Source: Scortum barcoo (Eukaryota; Chordata; Actinopteri; Centrarchiformes; Terapontidae). Taken from it: a DNA stretch of 64,000 bases. Below are positions 9,601 through 21,200 of the stretch, piece by piece. The translations under genes and the position numbers were made by a program. The notes beneath the pieces are model-generated. The model saw only the letters and a list, made by a program, of their open reading frames with translations. It ran no database searches and was not told where the DNA came from. The DNA is taken from positions 6,395,044 to 6,459,043 of the forward strand of contig CM041550.1 in the NCBI GenBank assembly GCA_023238725.1, read 5' to 3'. Positions within the stretch are counted from its first letter, which is position 1; each line of letters opens with the position of its first letter.

Positions 9601-11877
9601 CTGAGAGGGAGTCCTATTGAAAATGAAGGAGAACACTTATTTTTTTAAATTGAACAGAAGTCAAGTGCTAATACAACCTCAAAGACTTGGTATCAGGGCT
9701 GATCAAGGCATCTATTAACTGATCTGTTGTTCTTCTTCGAGCCATGAGACACTAAATAAGGACCTTATCCATTATTCTGTTGTGATTATTCTAAGAAAAA
9801 AATAGTCAATTTGAAGAATAAATGTAGAAAATTGGTTTCCTTCCCAAGTATCCTGCCATGACTGTTTGCCTTCACTAGCTAAAGTTTAGAAGAACTGTTG
9901 AATATAACCGGCCATAGCATATTGAAATAGCATAAAGAAAAGACATGGCATATTACTTATTTTAGATAGTCTAAAACTAACAAAAAATAAACTGTGTGGT
10001 TAAAAATTACACAACATCCATTAGTTAGGTTGAGGCTTCATGTTATCTGTACATTTCCAGGTGCATTTATTCAGAATTAGCAAAAATGTAATAGTGTTAG
10101 CAATATTTTTTATATAGCACTATTACTAATCTGGATGGACATCTATCTGAAAACATGAAATTATGAATAATGAACTCCCCTAATGAATATAAAGTGTTAT
10201 ACATTAACAGTTGCGCAAACACACAAGCGCAATTAGTCCACTGATTCTTTCTGATCTGATATTTTTCTTTTCCGTACCTCAGTATGGTCTCATATTCGCC
10301 GGAGTCACCCAGCAAAACTTTAACGATCCACAGAGTCTCACGGTTCACCAGGACTCGACCCGTCTGGTTGCTTATTTCTTGGCCCGTCGTCAGGTTGTAC
10401 CAGGTGATGTTGTAAGGGACAGCCGTGAAGTTGAAGACATCTGGAGACACCAATGTGCTATTCAGCATGGCCACGTCGCCGGGAACAGAGAAAACCCTCT
10501 CGAACTGGAGCTTGTAGTTGGTGCAGTTCTCTGCAACACACACGTTAACGGAGAGAACAAAGTTGTCATTTATTTCAGCCCTTCATTGCTGATCCATGTC
10601 TGAGCAAACGTATCGGTGTCAAACCTCAAACCTCCAGCAATAGATAACTCTTTGCCAAGAAAGGCTTGACAAATGTATTTATATTGCACATTGCATCAAA
10701 AGAGAGGTTAGGTAGAGGTTAGGTTTAGGGTCCTCAGTTGCTTACTGTTCATATCTGCTCTCATGTATTTTTATTTTCATAGGTAATGATAATAGCGAAC
10801 CTTTTTACATCTTCTCTTAATGGCTTTCTGTCTTATGTACAGCGCTTTGCTTTGCCTTGTTGTTGAAAGCTTCTTTAAAAGTACATTTGCCTTTTTTTTT
10901 TTTTCCCAGCATTTGACTTAGCAACTCAAGGATTTACGGCTGCCCAGGGGACATCATGACTGGCTTCCAGTATTTTTCCACACTGCTCTAGGTCACTGAG
11001 GTGGATTTTTCCCATTCTCCAACAGCTGATGCTAAAATTACTCATCAGTTCTGCTTTGCACCCACCGTACACCTAAAACTGAAGCTGTAATAAGGATGTA
11101 ACTGTTGCTCCGTCATATTTAATGTACAATATTTATGTTATATATATATTTTAGTAGTGATGCCATAGGTAAGTCTGTAAGTTTGAGCAAATCCAGATCT
11201 GTTGAGGAGCGCAGTATCTCTCAGGTTTACACCTGTCATTCAGAAACCTCATTACTAATGAACCACTTTAGGTTCAAAATCCTCCTGAGCCAGACAGGGG
11301 CCTCACGAAGTTTTTTGATTTGTTCTAATCTTAGCTGAGCCACTGCAGCACTAAATGTGTTGCATCATATCAGGAATAATGTGTCTGCCCCCTCTGACTT
11401 TCCAGGAGCAGAGCCAGCGACCTTTCTTCTGGTCAGACGGCTGCTTCACTGACTGCTGGATAGTTTTCTTAAATCTAATTAAACTGGAGGAGCTTCTCAG
11501 TGCAGTCACAATAGCAACTTGGCTTGTCTTCTTTCCCCCCCCCCCCCAAAAAAAAATAGTCAGAAATCAGCGCCAGACTTCTGTGAGTTCACTACACAAA
11601 CACATGCAGCTCCACCAGTGGCCAGAAGATGGAGTTAATACACCTCTCTACAGACTGGAAGCAGATGAGTTGGCCTTGACAAAAACACGACACATTATGA
11701 GTATAGAAAAACATTTTAAATATACACACAGTATATACACGTATATATCTGTTTTAAATATCTCTGTTTGCTCTTTGAGAAAACAGTGTGAATCAGCTTA
11801 CCGTGTACAAATCCAGTACAGATCCCACATGGCCCGAGGAAAAACAGAAGGCTTCCCAGTGTTGAATGCGGGCCCAT
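312..11877 (-). CDS. il1r1: Interleukin-1 receptor type 1-like, complete, 11 coding exons
   Basis: Membrane receptor that binds IL-1 and signals through a cytoplasmic TIR domain to MyD88/IRAK and NF-kB (family knowledge). Coding exons on the minus strand: 11877-11802, 10530-10278, 9613-9421, 8721-8550, 8382-8320, 4808-4673, 4068-3914, 3314-3171, 2427-2266, 1842-1559, 608-312. All junctions are GT-AG and in phase; the sum is 1935 nt, 644 residues. Order: signal peptide (about 1-22), Ig1 (26-109), Ig2 (110-231), linker (232-252), Ig3 (253-349), membrane span (about 352-375), TIR (about 400-620). TIR box 1 YDAYVAYPR, box 2 GYKLFIAGRDCLPG and box 3 RFWKELQYHMP are present. The start ATG lies two bases after a strong acceptor, so a non-coding 5' exon must lie upstream. 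Odd: Ig1 lacks both canonical disulfide cysteines, the TIR carries a Ser/Asn-rich insertion, and one intron holds a retrotransposon. Another TIR receptor of the family (IL1RL2-like) is a less likely alternative; gene order favours il1r1. Confidence 0.9.
1559..1842 (-). CDS. il1r1: il1r1 coding exon 10: TIR middle with Ser/Asn-rich insertion
   Basis: Phase 1 in, phase 0 out. Starts IVDSVEENIQASRRLLLLYT, the conserved TIR strand, then a hydrophilic low-complexity stretch (NNNNN, SKSSDGSDNGKSKNSDGSSS), then RQQLECVAAMHRALLEGSLK, which rejoins the fold. Exon length keeps the frame. Confidence 0.92.
2266..2427 (-). CDS. il1r1: il1r1 coding exon 9: TIR domain, boxes 1 and 2
   Basis: Phase 1 on both sides. 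Encodes LDGKLYDAYVAYPRADGFG (box 1) and GYKLFIAGRDCLPGS (box 2, BB-loop region with the conserved Arg-Asp). Confidence 0.95.
3171..3314 (-). CDS. il1r1: il1r1 coding exon 8: transmembrane span
   Basis: Phase 1 on both sides. NIILPIGLVFGSVTVLFIIS is the hydrophobic span; VDIVLWFR immediately after it is the juxtamembrane motif of IL-1 receptors. Joins to YTNK/DLDGK in the next exon. Confidence 0.92.
3914..4068 (-). CDS. il1r1: il1r1 coding exon 7: Ig domain 3, second half
   Basis: Phase 2 in, phase 1 out. Reads SWNQDVPRTGVWLEQVLFFS, then EEDFNINYTCQAISGRG with the F-strand cysteine. Ends ...YFTLLPA just before the membrane-span exon. Confidence 0.88.
4673..4808 (-). CDS. il1r1: il1r1 coding exon 6: Ig domain 3, first half
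   Basis: Phase 1 in, phase 2 out. SNFSKRCLVFVPCVG gives the B-strand cysteine and NIFWWARDD the core Trp pair, as in IL-1 receptor Ig3. The acceptor lies only about 30 bases from the downstream target-site duplication of the retrotransposon. Confidence 0.88.
4839..4858. repeat. Target-site duplication, 3' side of the RTE element
   Basis: GAAATTAACAAAACGATTTG, identical to the 20 bases on the other side of the element. Adjacent to the (GATG)n tail, as expected for target-primed reverse transcription. Confidence 0.92.
4859..8131 (-). mobile_element. Near full-length RTE-clade (Rex3-like) non-LTR retrotransposon, decayed
   Basis: About 3.27 kb inserted in the il1r1 intron, same orientation as the gene. 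From its 5' end (8131) it shows a G/C-rich leader, an APE-type endonuclease (GTWNVTSLGGKE; DSIVLLGDFNAHVGN; MIDFVVVSSDLRP; STDHHLV), then reverse transcriptase (NYRG; CFVDLEKAFDRVP motif A; SCPLSPVLF motif B; FADDVVL motif C) and a C-terminal region (LRWLGHLFQMPPG). The 3' end is a short (GATG)n tail at 4859-4875. Size, domain order and the GATG tail fit RTE/Rex3; the family name is from memory. The reading frame is broken by several frameshifts (about 7440/7387, 7172, 6404-6361, 5768-5665), so it is not autonomous. It is flanked by a perfect 20-bp direct repeat. Confidence 0.9.
8132..8151. repeat. Target-site duplication, 5' side of the RTE element
   Basis: Perfect 20-base match to the copy beyond the element's 3' tail. 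It shows that the element is complete at both ends and inserted comparatively recently. Confidence 0.92.
8320..8382 (-). CDS. il1r1: il1r1 coding exon 5: Ig2-Ig3 linker
   Basis: 63 nt, phase 1 on both sides. Encodes KYSLVPEVHEPANETIKAQL and runs directly into the Ig3 exon (QLG/SNFSKRC). This is the small linker exon typical of the IL-1 receptor family. The next intron holds the RTE retrotransposon. Confidence 0.88.
8550..8721 (-). CDS. il1r1: il1r1 coding exon 4: Ig domain 2, second half
   Basis: Phase 0 in, phase 1 out, 172 nt, the same length as the equivalent il1r2 exon. Reads GCDLIVDGTGRYSF, then VELRDNGSYTCNLTF with the F-strand cysteine. Not visible as one long ORF because it is bounded by introns on both sides. 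Confidence 0.9.
9421..9613 (-). CDS. il1r1: il1r1 coding exon 3: Ig domain 2, first half
   Basis: Phase 2 in, phase 0 out. Contains TPSQCYRQVTKLEVDLPVP, the B-strand cysteine in DFLSCPLKDY and the C-strand Trp in SVKWYR. The split after WYR matches the family's exon pattern. Confidence 0.9.
10278..10530 (-). CDS. il1r1: il1r1 coding exon 2: Ig domain 1
   Basis: Phase 1 in, phase 2 out. Starts ENCTNYKLQFERVF and ends DSGEYETILR. Six N-glycosylation sequons are crowded in this one domain (NCT, NST, NFT, NIT, NLT, NQT). The usual B-strand cysteine is replaced within DVAMLNSTL and the F-strand YxC cysteine is Thr in YETILR. The outer cysteine ENC and the SQC encoded in the next exon are kept. 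Confidence 0.9.
11802..11877 (-). CDS. il1r1: il1r1 coding exon 1: start codon and signal peptide
   Basis: Begins MGPHSTLGSLLFFLGPCG, a short hydrophobic secretion signal, and ends in phase 1 before GTAAGC. The ATG is preceded by a branch-like CTAAC, a T-rich tract and TTTTTAG/CC, so transcription starts in another exon upstream. Confidence 0.85.
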
Positions 11878-14800
11878 GGCTAAAAACAACACACAAACAG
11901 TTAGAAATTAATGTACACAACAAGCCGGTGAAAGTTCTGTTGGAGAAAAGGCAGCCTGAAATGAGGACAAACAGCAGACAACTTACTGGAAGATTTGGGA
12001 GGCTTTAAAACACAGCAACCATCAGCAACATGGTTTTCTTTCACCGTTTAAGCTCATCTTATCTAACATTTTTATAACTCTCAGTCTCCTCCCCTCTCTG
12101 CTTCCCACCCACCCCGTCTCCCACCGTCTCTACCTCTCCTCCTCTGACACAGCTGACCAACGCTCTGGTATTTTATGACTGACAAAACGCTGCGTAACGC
12201 TTTGGAACTGGAAGGAGGCCCGGCATTCCTGAACGCTGCTTAAGTGAACGTTCCCACTCAGCACTGCCTTTAAATATTATAAATGACCACTGACCCTCAG
12301 TGGAAACTGGTCTTGTTGTTACTTCTGACAAGTTTTAGAGAGATGGTTAAACATCAGCCTGTTAACTACAGAATTGATTTTGTATTGATTTTTTGTTTGT
12401 AGGGCATTATATTAGAGATCCCTGTATGACACTGACAGCGAACTGAGGTCATCTGAGCAAAGACTTTTGTCTGAGTTTGTGTGAAAACTGAAAGGCAGCA
12501 GCACTTCTGAGGTTAGGTTTAGGTTAGCACTTATGATAACTGGTGTTCCTTTATGGTTAGGGTGAGGTGTCCTTCAGGTATCCTTTTGAATATGTTATAA
12601 TAATGAATGAATAGTAATACGTTTTTGGTACTTGGTGTTACAAAGACAAAGCAAACACACACAATGCAGCTAGTATGAAAAAGCTTTACAGATCCAGTCC
12701 TTATGCCTTTTTTTTTGGTTCCCAATGGCAGCATGAAGGGAGCTGAAAATAAATTATTAACTTGGAAAGTGGCTGTTGAAGTTCCAGAAAGGATGCCAGA
12801 CAAATATTGGGAAAGTAAGTGAACCACCATATCAGGAAAATAGTGCAACAGGAAATTAAACTGCAATTTCAATAGAAAACTACATCTTTTTGGTATTGCT
12901 CACCACCTAATGGTCTCTACTGCTGACTGGTACTGTTTGATAGATGCTTGGTAAAAGCCAGTGTTATCAGCTTAATCAGTACTGCATTTCCAGTCATGTT
13001 GGGTGGGCTGTAATTAAGCTATGTGACTAAAGCTAGAAAAAGACTGATGTTTTTGGGTGTGAACTGATGCAGTTCAACAGAACTGACACTGAGATGCAAA
13101 GAGACAATCAGCGTCAAAGTCTGAATATTATGTTGTATGAGTATTTTACACCAGTGCAGTCCAGTAATGGTTTTGAAACTTGATCTGAAACCTGGAGAAA
13201 ACCTGAGGATATTTTGACCTGATCCAAAAAGCCAACACTGGCAGCAGCCTGATTTTTCAGTAATTATTGAGCGTCTGCAGTTCACAGTGAGTCACAGTTC
13301 ACAGTCTGTCTCATCAGTGTTTCCACTTCACAAAGTTCAGTTTCACATCTTAGCACAGGCGTTTCACGTACAGTAGGATGGTTGTATCTTTAAAGAAACT
13401 TAAATCCTTAAATCCTTCAGATCAAGAAAAGGTATGTCAACAGTGCTTTGCTATTGCAAGTGTGTAATGGTCCATCGGTGGCTCCATTTTTATGAGCTCA
13501 TGTTGTTGAGTCATGACGATGTGTACGTTTTCGTTCTCTGGCGTGATAAAGGGATCCTGAAGAGGCTTATCGACTTGGACCAATGAACCAACAATTAAAG
13601 GAAGCATTTGAGATTGTAATTCTGAAAACTGTATGTTGTAGATTTACAAGTTGGATTGTATGGTATGATTAAAAAATGCATAAAATTATCTTTCTTTTAC
13701 TATATGTGGACTAGAACCCCTGCATGTGGATGTTGATAAGACATCCGGAGCCTTACAGGAGCTGTTTGGCAGCATAGTTTAGTTCGGGGACAAGCCCAGG
13801 CAGAGAGGAGCGTGGGAAGAGCACAGCGGGTTCATTGCGGTACAGACGTGGGAGTAACACATGGGTGCCTGAGGTGAACAGAAGTGACCGAGTTAGACGG
13901 GAGAGAGAAAAGTCCGGGAAGAGCTTTTCTTCACAAGGGACTTAGAGGTTTCAGTGGTTTGTTAAGTGGTGATGGTTAATGTTTTTTTTTTTCTCCTCTG
14001 TTTATCAAGGGTTGGGTAACAGACAGGACATGTTTTGTTTGTACTAATCTATTCAGTACAGTACTCACACACTTTGTAAAATGAAAAATGACTTGTTCTT
14101 TATCTTAACTTCACCCCCACATGTTAACAGATAACCTCCTCTACACTTCACTGCAGGCTACAGTTAATGGATTTATGGCTTCCCGGCAGGAAACTGTTCA
14201 AAGAAAAGATGCTGCCTTGGAAAGATTTTGGTCTGGTGTTTATGTATATAGTCTTGCCTGCCTGCTTTTTTTAAGCTTGACACTGACATTGCTACTTGAA
14301 CTTGAAGATGCAAATTGTAGTTGTGTACATACAGTCATGTTTTTTTTAAGAGTTTGGTCCTGTTATTGTAAGAAAACGAGGCCATCATGTCAAAAACCTG
14401 TATCCAGCTTCTGCTCTAGGCTAGCTGTTTCCCAAGTTCAGGGGCTGGATCCTTTTTGAAGGACCTAATCTATGAACTTGTGTCCGTCAAAGGAAGTGAA
14501 GGCCAGACTGAACCCGTCCCACCCTCCAGACAGGGGACATCTGACGCTTCACAAAGACCAAACCTGATGGTGCATTTGAGACAAACAGTGTTGCTGTGTT
14601 GGTAGTGGTGTGTTTAAGGTTTGAGTGACGTATTCAAAGTCTGAAGACTTTTCAGACACTAAAACACTGTGGGAATACTATGACGACATATTGTGGCATC
14701 AGTCATTTTTTTCTGTCGTGATAATTGGCTGCTTTGATTTTGTCCGTCAAACAAATACCTGACTAACCAGATAACAGCAGTTTTGCTTTCTCATTTGGCA

Positions 14801-15017
14801 GCTGTAGTTAAAGATATGATTTAAAAGATTTTCATTAAAACAAATGTCTGTTAAGTCGCTATCTTTTGCTGAATGATGCAACACAGTGGAAATAAAAGCA
14901 TTTGGGTTTGCAGTATTATGATCTGGAGACTTTTAATGGAGAAATCACAGGCAGTGAAGAGTTCGGCTTTTAACTTTAAGACTTACTAGGCTAACTCAAC
15001 AGACTTGCTCTTCGACT

Positions 15018-15115
15018 CACCTGTGTGCTGTTTTTTCCTGTCCCTGCCAGCGTTTATTAACGGTTATTACGGCCGAACAAACAGCAGAAAGGTCGACGAC
15101 AGCGCGCGATGGAAA
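15018..15115 (-). promoter_or_regulatory. il1r1: Candidate il1r1 5' untranslated exon A
   Basis: On the minus strand, a CpG-bearing segment (GCGCGCTGTCGTCGACC) ends in AACAGCACACAG/GTGAGTCG, a near-perfect splice donor. The first il1r1 coding exon needs a non-coding exon upstream, and this is the nearer of two candidates. No TATA box or coding frame supports it. Confidence 0.3.
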
Positions 15116-15880
15116 TTGCAACAGAGGCTGAAGTGAGGTCCACAGGGGGAGCGTGGAGGCGAGGCTGCTCAGAAATGTACACTTCATTTGACATGTTTGT
15201 TAGGCGAGATCGGAGGCAGTGCTGTAGAAAGTGCTTGCACGGCAGAAACGGGACAGACGCTGTTGAGAAATGGGCCTCGCTAACTGAACAAATTTGTGCA
15301 ATGTTTGATTCCGCTAAAACAAAGTGGCAGAAATGAACGAGTGTCAGTTTATTTCTGTTTGCAGTCAGCCAAGTGGTAGTTGGGTGCGCTTGACCCACCG
15401 ATGTGCTCAGTCGTGCAAACTTTGTCCATCTGTTTGTGGGACAGAAGTTGCATCACAGACCACAGAGCAATCACAGGTCCAAGGTCGTGACAACATGAAC
15501 ATCTCCAGAACAGATAACCACTCCATAAACAACATGGAGTCCGTGTTTATAATGTCATCGTAATGGTATCCTGGCAATAAATCTTTTATCGTCACGGTAG
15601 ATAATTTCCACCTAGTTTAATTCAGCTTATTGACAGAACCAAGTTTGAGTATGACAACAGTGTAAACACGAAGTGTACAGTACATATCCACAAATCCTTA
15701 CACTTAAAGGTTAAACTAGACACACAGAGAGGGGGAAAAAAACCACTGTGAAGTATGAGGCAACACTAGCAGTGATTTTTATTTGAGCAGTGGTTGAATG
15801 CGGGCCACTGAGCTGCAGTCCTGTTATGAGTCATCGTAAGTATGCATACTCCAGTCATGATTCAATGAAAAGACAAACAT

Positions 15881-15908
15881 GAAGCAGCAGCAGCAGCAGC
15901 AGCAGCAG
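15881..15908. repeat. CAG trinucleotide repeat
   Basis: About nine CAG units in non-coding DNA. An ORF through it would encode a Gln run, but nothing else marks it as a gene. Confidence 0.85.
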
Positions 15909-18025
15909 TGGTATCAAAATGCACTTTCACCCGCTGTTTTTCTGAACAGCTCATCCCGAACAACTAACAAAATGTGCAAGAGCGGAAGAACTTTAAACCC
16001 CCAGGGAAGAAAACATCACACTGGACACCCAAGCGAACGTAACAAGCAAATACAAAAGCATTTCGGCTCAGTAAATTATTAACGAACTTAACAGTTTTGT
16101 TTCATTCAACTCTGATCAGTTTGAATTGAATGTTGAAGAGTTCGGTGTAAAGTTCCTTCAGATAGATCTACATCTCTATTTATTCTCAAAATATTTATAG
16201 GCAGTATTTTAATCCATTTGTATGTGTCCAGTGCTTTTTGGATTTGAACTAAATGTAATTTTTGGACTCATTCAAACCTAAAGTGTGGCTCATCTCTCAA
16301 AAGTACTTTAAATAGCATCGTCCTTCCAAACTTCCAAATTGTTGTGCGTTATTTAATCTTAGCCGACTTAAAAACTGGATGTCTTTGCCCTAAGATGCCT
16401 TTTTGTCATATTCTCATGTTCCTGGAATGATGGGGAAATGCTAAGCACAGCAAAAAAAAAAAAAAGCTGTTTTTTCGGAGGGGAAGAGGATGTGAACCCA
16501 CATGATGATGGAGAATTGAAACCTGTATCCTCAGTGCGTTCGATACAACATGTAAAACAAGCATCAACTCACCCAGATGTCTGACACACCCTGTATGACG
16601 GCGCACAACTCACACCATGAGTCTGAACCACTAAATTTATCTGTATTTATCTTAGAGGCTTGTTATGTTAATACCTTTTGATTCGTTAAGACGTCAGGTT
16701 AGGATTTCGCTCTCTGCTGGAAGGAAACAAGCCATCAGAGGGACACTCTACATCCCATTCACAGCCCCCCCCCCCCCTCTAAACTAGTTTATTTTTAACC
16801 GTGTCTGAGAAAATATCTTTAAAATTTAAGATATCTGCAGGGTCCGGAAATTTAGAGCTGCAGCAGTACTTTTCACACTACCCTGCCTGACAGCTTGAGG
16901 ACAAAACAACGTGAGAATATTCAAATATAAATAATGAATTTCATCCCCTTTTACCGAGGAAATGAGGAAACCCCAGGGAAAGGGAGTATTTTTGGTCAGT
17001 GCAATCTTTTAATTGGGATTGATGGAGAGCAGGCTGAAGTCATTCAGGCTGTGGGAAGTTGTCAGACTAAGTGACTCATTTAGCGCTGAAAGGGAAAACA
17101 TTGGGAGTTACCCATCCTACTGCACAGCACGAGAATATGACTTGCGTGACCAAATGTGAGATATCGCACAGAGGGCATTACAGTTTTTAGTGTGAACTGA
17201 AAGTGCATTTAGATCTGGAAACAGTGGGTGCAGCAACGTGCATTAGTAACATACACTACTGTACAGAGGGATGCATTTCCAACACAAAAGGCTGTATAAA
17301 CTAACAGCAAGAATATATAACCTTTAAGTACCAATGCGCGACGCACCGAGAAATGTAGGAGAAGTGCAGGACGTGAGGTGCAGTAAACGGTATACAGAAT
17401 AAGGTCATTCTTGTGCTCGTGCCTCGCCCCAACTCGGTTACGAAGTCAGTCGTTAGTCAAACCCACAGTATCAACATCTAGTGTGCACAATGTGGCTACT
17501 GCACACTTTTTCCACAGTCCAAACACGGGCGCAGAGAAAAACTTTCTCCAAATGTTTGACGTAACTTGCTGGAATCTAGAGCGCGGAGCAACACTGAGTA
17601 AGCATCCAAAGGGCACCAGAATGAGTCACTTGCAATTTGAAGATTTTGTATAATGATCCTGTCGTTGTAAATTATTTTAGCACCATGCTACTGATATTGT
17701 GTATATATGTATATCTGCTGGTTTAAAAGTAGACAGGGAGCATCTATATATAGCCTGATATCTTTATTGGATACAGCAGGTGCTTCTAATATAGTGTGAA
17801 AGGAAGTAAATCTCCTCTGTGGTTTGAATTACCAAACACTTCTCTAAATCAGTTATGCAACCCCCAGTGCATCTTTGAGGCTCGAGTACCTTCTGACAAG
17901 GTAAACAGCTGATGTATCAGACGGTCGTGTTTGCCTTCGGTGGCTGATTTCATATTACAAAAAGTAAGAAATTGGAAAGAAATCAAATCTTGTGCCTTCA
18001 GATAAGCAAAAGTGTGTTGACTCAC

Positions 18026-18200
18026 CTCGGAGAAAGCGACACAAAGGCACCGAACAGACGGAGGAAGGATGAGAAAGTTTACACAGCGCGGTGGAGCATC
18101 CAGAGGAAGCCTCACCTCTGACCCTCGCGTGCGGAGCGGAGCCTCAACTGAGCAGCTTGGCCAGTGACTCAACAGCACTGTCCCACCTCCATGGGACGAC
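18026..18200 (-). promoter_or_regulatory. il1r1: Candidate il1r1 5' untranslated exon B
   Basis: Minus-strand CpG-bearing segment (CGCTCCGCACGCG) with possible donors at GGTCAGAG/GTGAGG and TTTCTCCGAG/GTGAGTCAAC. Either could feed the first il1r1 coding exon 6 kb away. The 5' boundary is a guess. Confidence 0.3.
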
Positions 18201-21200
18201 AGCACAAATAACACACAGAGAGGAGGAAGACTGTGTTTGGATTTCACCTCTTAACTCTCTGTTCACCTTCCTTTTGCATTTCAACACTGTTAAACCATCA
18301 GCAGAACCTTCCTCTAACCGTAACCGAAATAATTCACTGTAATCTTAATGACTAATGTACATATTAACCATATCCAAATAATTTAACACAAAGTTTGGAT
18401 CAAAATGTTAAGTTGCAAAACAATTGACGCATCAATTTCATTTACATTTTTCAATAAATACAGAAATTTGTTCTGATGTTGCAAAAAAATAAGTCTTTAC
18501 ATAGGATGTGGCTCAAGTCAAGATTTCAACACTTCCACTGACTTGTGTGGTAAACGGGGCTTTCATTTTTAAAAGAGAGAACTAAAATATGTATAAATCA
18601 GCAAATGACAGCAACACTTAGATGTTTTGTGACAGAGCATGTAATAAAAATCTCTATAGTCTCACGAAAAAACCAAAAGACTAAAATGGAGCATCACATC
18701 CACCAGGGACGTATTGCTTCCCATTCGAGATGACCGAAGGGCGTAAAAGCAAAGTGCAGTCTCGCAGTCACACCTGGGCTTCCCTGCTGGAGAGAGGAAT
18801 CGCCAGCAGACAGAGGCATTCATTCAACTATGAGTCAGTCCGCATAAACCACAACATCTGAGCAGATGTCATTTTATCAAAGAGGATGTTACCACACTGC
18901 ACACGATGTCTTAGATCCTTGACTGACAAGAGCTCTGTTCTTCCTCTTCTTCTTCCTCAACACAACCCATGAGAACCTCTGTATGGTCAAAACGTGGGGA
19001 GTAATTAGGCTGATTCAGGACATTTGAAGACATTTCATACAGAGAGAGTTTCATTATGGGTTTATTGCAGCCTCACTGTTGCTGTGCTATCCTCAAGCCT
19101 GTGTTCTCCTGTAACATGTTTTACAGCCACAGAGGAAATAACTGACCAGTCAAAACGTCCCTCTACAACGTCAGCAGAAACACTCAGGTGACTGAAACAT
19201 CTGTCACACAGTCGAGAAATATTACTGTCACCAACGATGAGGAGCTAAAGAAAGATCATGTTAAACACTCTTTGTCACAAAAAAAAAAAAAAGTTTCCAC
19301 TTCTAAGAAAGCCGTATGCTTTGATGGAAGTATTTCATGTTTAACTTTTTATAAATCTTTATAATGAGGTCTTGAACTGAGTATATTACTTGTCCGCTCC
19401 ATGTGTGAAAAACATGAGTGTGAACATTATCAGAAGGAAAGGAGATAAGTGTTGTAAACTTGCTTTTCGGAAAAAAAAAAAAAAGTGGATGTTTTTGCAG
19501 GTAGACTTTGGTCTTACTGAAATATTTGTTTTTCCCACATTCACATAACCACCACTAAAGTTGTGTTATTCCATCTTTTCCATATGGCCCCTGATAAACA
19601 CACTGAAAAACCTTTGTCTCTTGAGTGCCAGGGATCCTGACAAAATTGAGTTTGGGTTGAAGAAAAAGGAGCACAAGGAAAACTTGTTGGAGCAGCTCCA
19701 CAGGTTTGACCACAGGACTGACCACAGGACTGGTGTTTGTTGTGGAGCAGGCGGCCCCGTTGCGACGTCAGACACAGTAACAGTGATGTGATGGATTCTT
19801 ATCCATATTATTAAAATGATCTGTTCAAAACAGAGCACTCACCAGCCAGACGTTATTCTAGTTCTTCCGTAAAAAGGCACCAGCCTCCTCAGGTCACATG
19901 AAAATCCTGTAAAGACATCTTGTTTTTTTACCTCCTTTTTTTTTTTTTTTCTCTTTTCAGAACTTGAATCTAGGTTCATACGTGTCCTCTCCAGCTTTGA
20001 CTTCCCCTTTTGTGGAGAGCTCGGCACATGTTGCAATTTCCTTTTCAGGGATCTTTTGAAAGCCAGCGTGTGTCCTAATCTGTTGAGCAATAACTGGGAG
20101 GAGAGCAGCCTGGATTATGGTGTTTGTATGATTCATACCATAGGTTCACACAGCCCTGAAAGCATGTTTTTCTTACATTAATTCACACATGTACGACTGG
20201 AGAGTTTTTATAAGTTTAGTTATCTGATCTGCGTCCCAACCTGCTGATAGTTTCCCAGCACTAATCTGTTCACTCTTTGCAGCTTTCTCTCTCACTGAAC
20301 CTCAGATTTTTTTTATTGTGCTGTCAGTGGAGGCTCCGTTTCCAAAACTTGTCCTGTTGAGACCTCTAGAGGCTGCACAGAGAAACACCTTGATAAAAGT
20401 ATGTGCTGACTGAAATACAGTGAAAACATCTGATAGCATGTAACATCATGATGACTATCACCAATGTCTGTTTTTCTTTTTCTTTATTTCTCATGCATAT
20501 TAGTCTCTCATTGACACTTATATATTTATTTCATGACTTTGCTGTTCCCTGGGGTTCGATATTTAGGGGGCATTACGAGACCGACAGGTGCTTTCCCTCG
20601 TGTGCATCTGTTTTTCTGTCTCACTTGCAGCTGTGAGTTGTTTTTTCACTGTTTGAGTCGATTTTATGAACCTCTTCAGGGTTCAGACAAAACAAGGGGG
20701 ACCTCCCGGAGTATCATTTCTGAAGAAAAACATATTTATTTAACCAAGGCTGAAGTCTACTCAAGAAATATGGTAAAACATATGAAGAATATTTTTTTTT
20801 TCCTCCACCAGCCTGGGTTACTAAGACGAGTAAAGTAAAAAAATATAATTACAATAGTTTTAAAATTTCTCTCAATTTATTGTCCTGTATAAAAAGACTG
20901 TAAGCCGATTCCGTGAATACTATAAGCAATTTATTTACACAGGATTTGTACAGGAATGATTGTTTAATGATTCAGTTTTTTTTTCATCCATGTAAGTGGC
21001 TGATCACTGTTTGCATGTATGTGTTGGTGTTTTCTAAAAGATAATCTTTGCTTTATTAATTGTCTGATTTGTGCGTGTCTCTGTGCTGCTGCTGTGTTTG
21101 CTAGAAAAGTTCTCCATAAGTAATATTTCTTTGTGTTTGTGTTTGTGTGCAGGATGGAGGCTCTTTCTGTGTGGAGTTCAAATGTTCCCTGCCTGTCTAC

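Noticed and set aside
11355..12008. 217-codon plus-strand ORF
   Set aside because: It runs antisense across il1r1 exon 1 and a poly-C/poly-A tract, has no recognisable domain and lacks partner exons.
15879..16082. Short ORF with a Gln run
   Set aside because: Produced by the CAG repeat; no splice context or homology around it.
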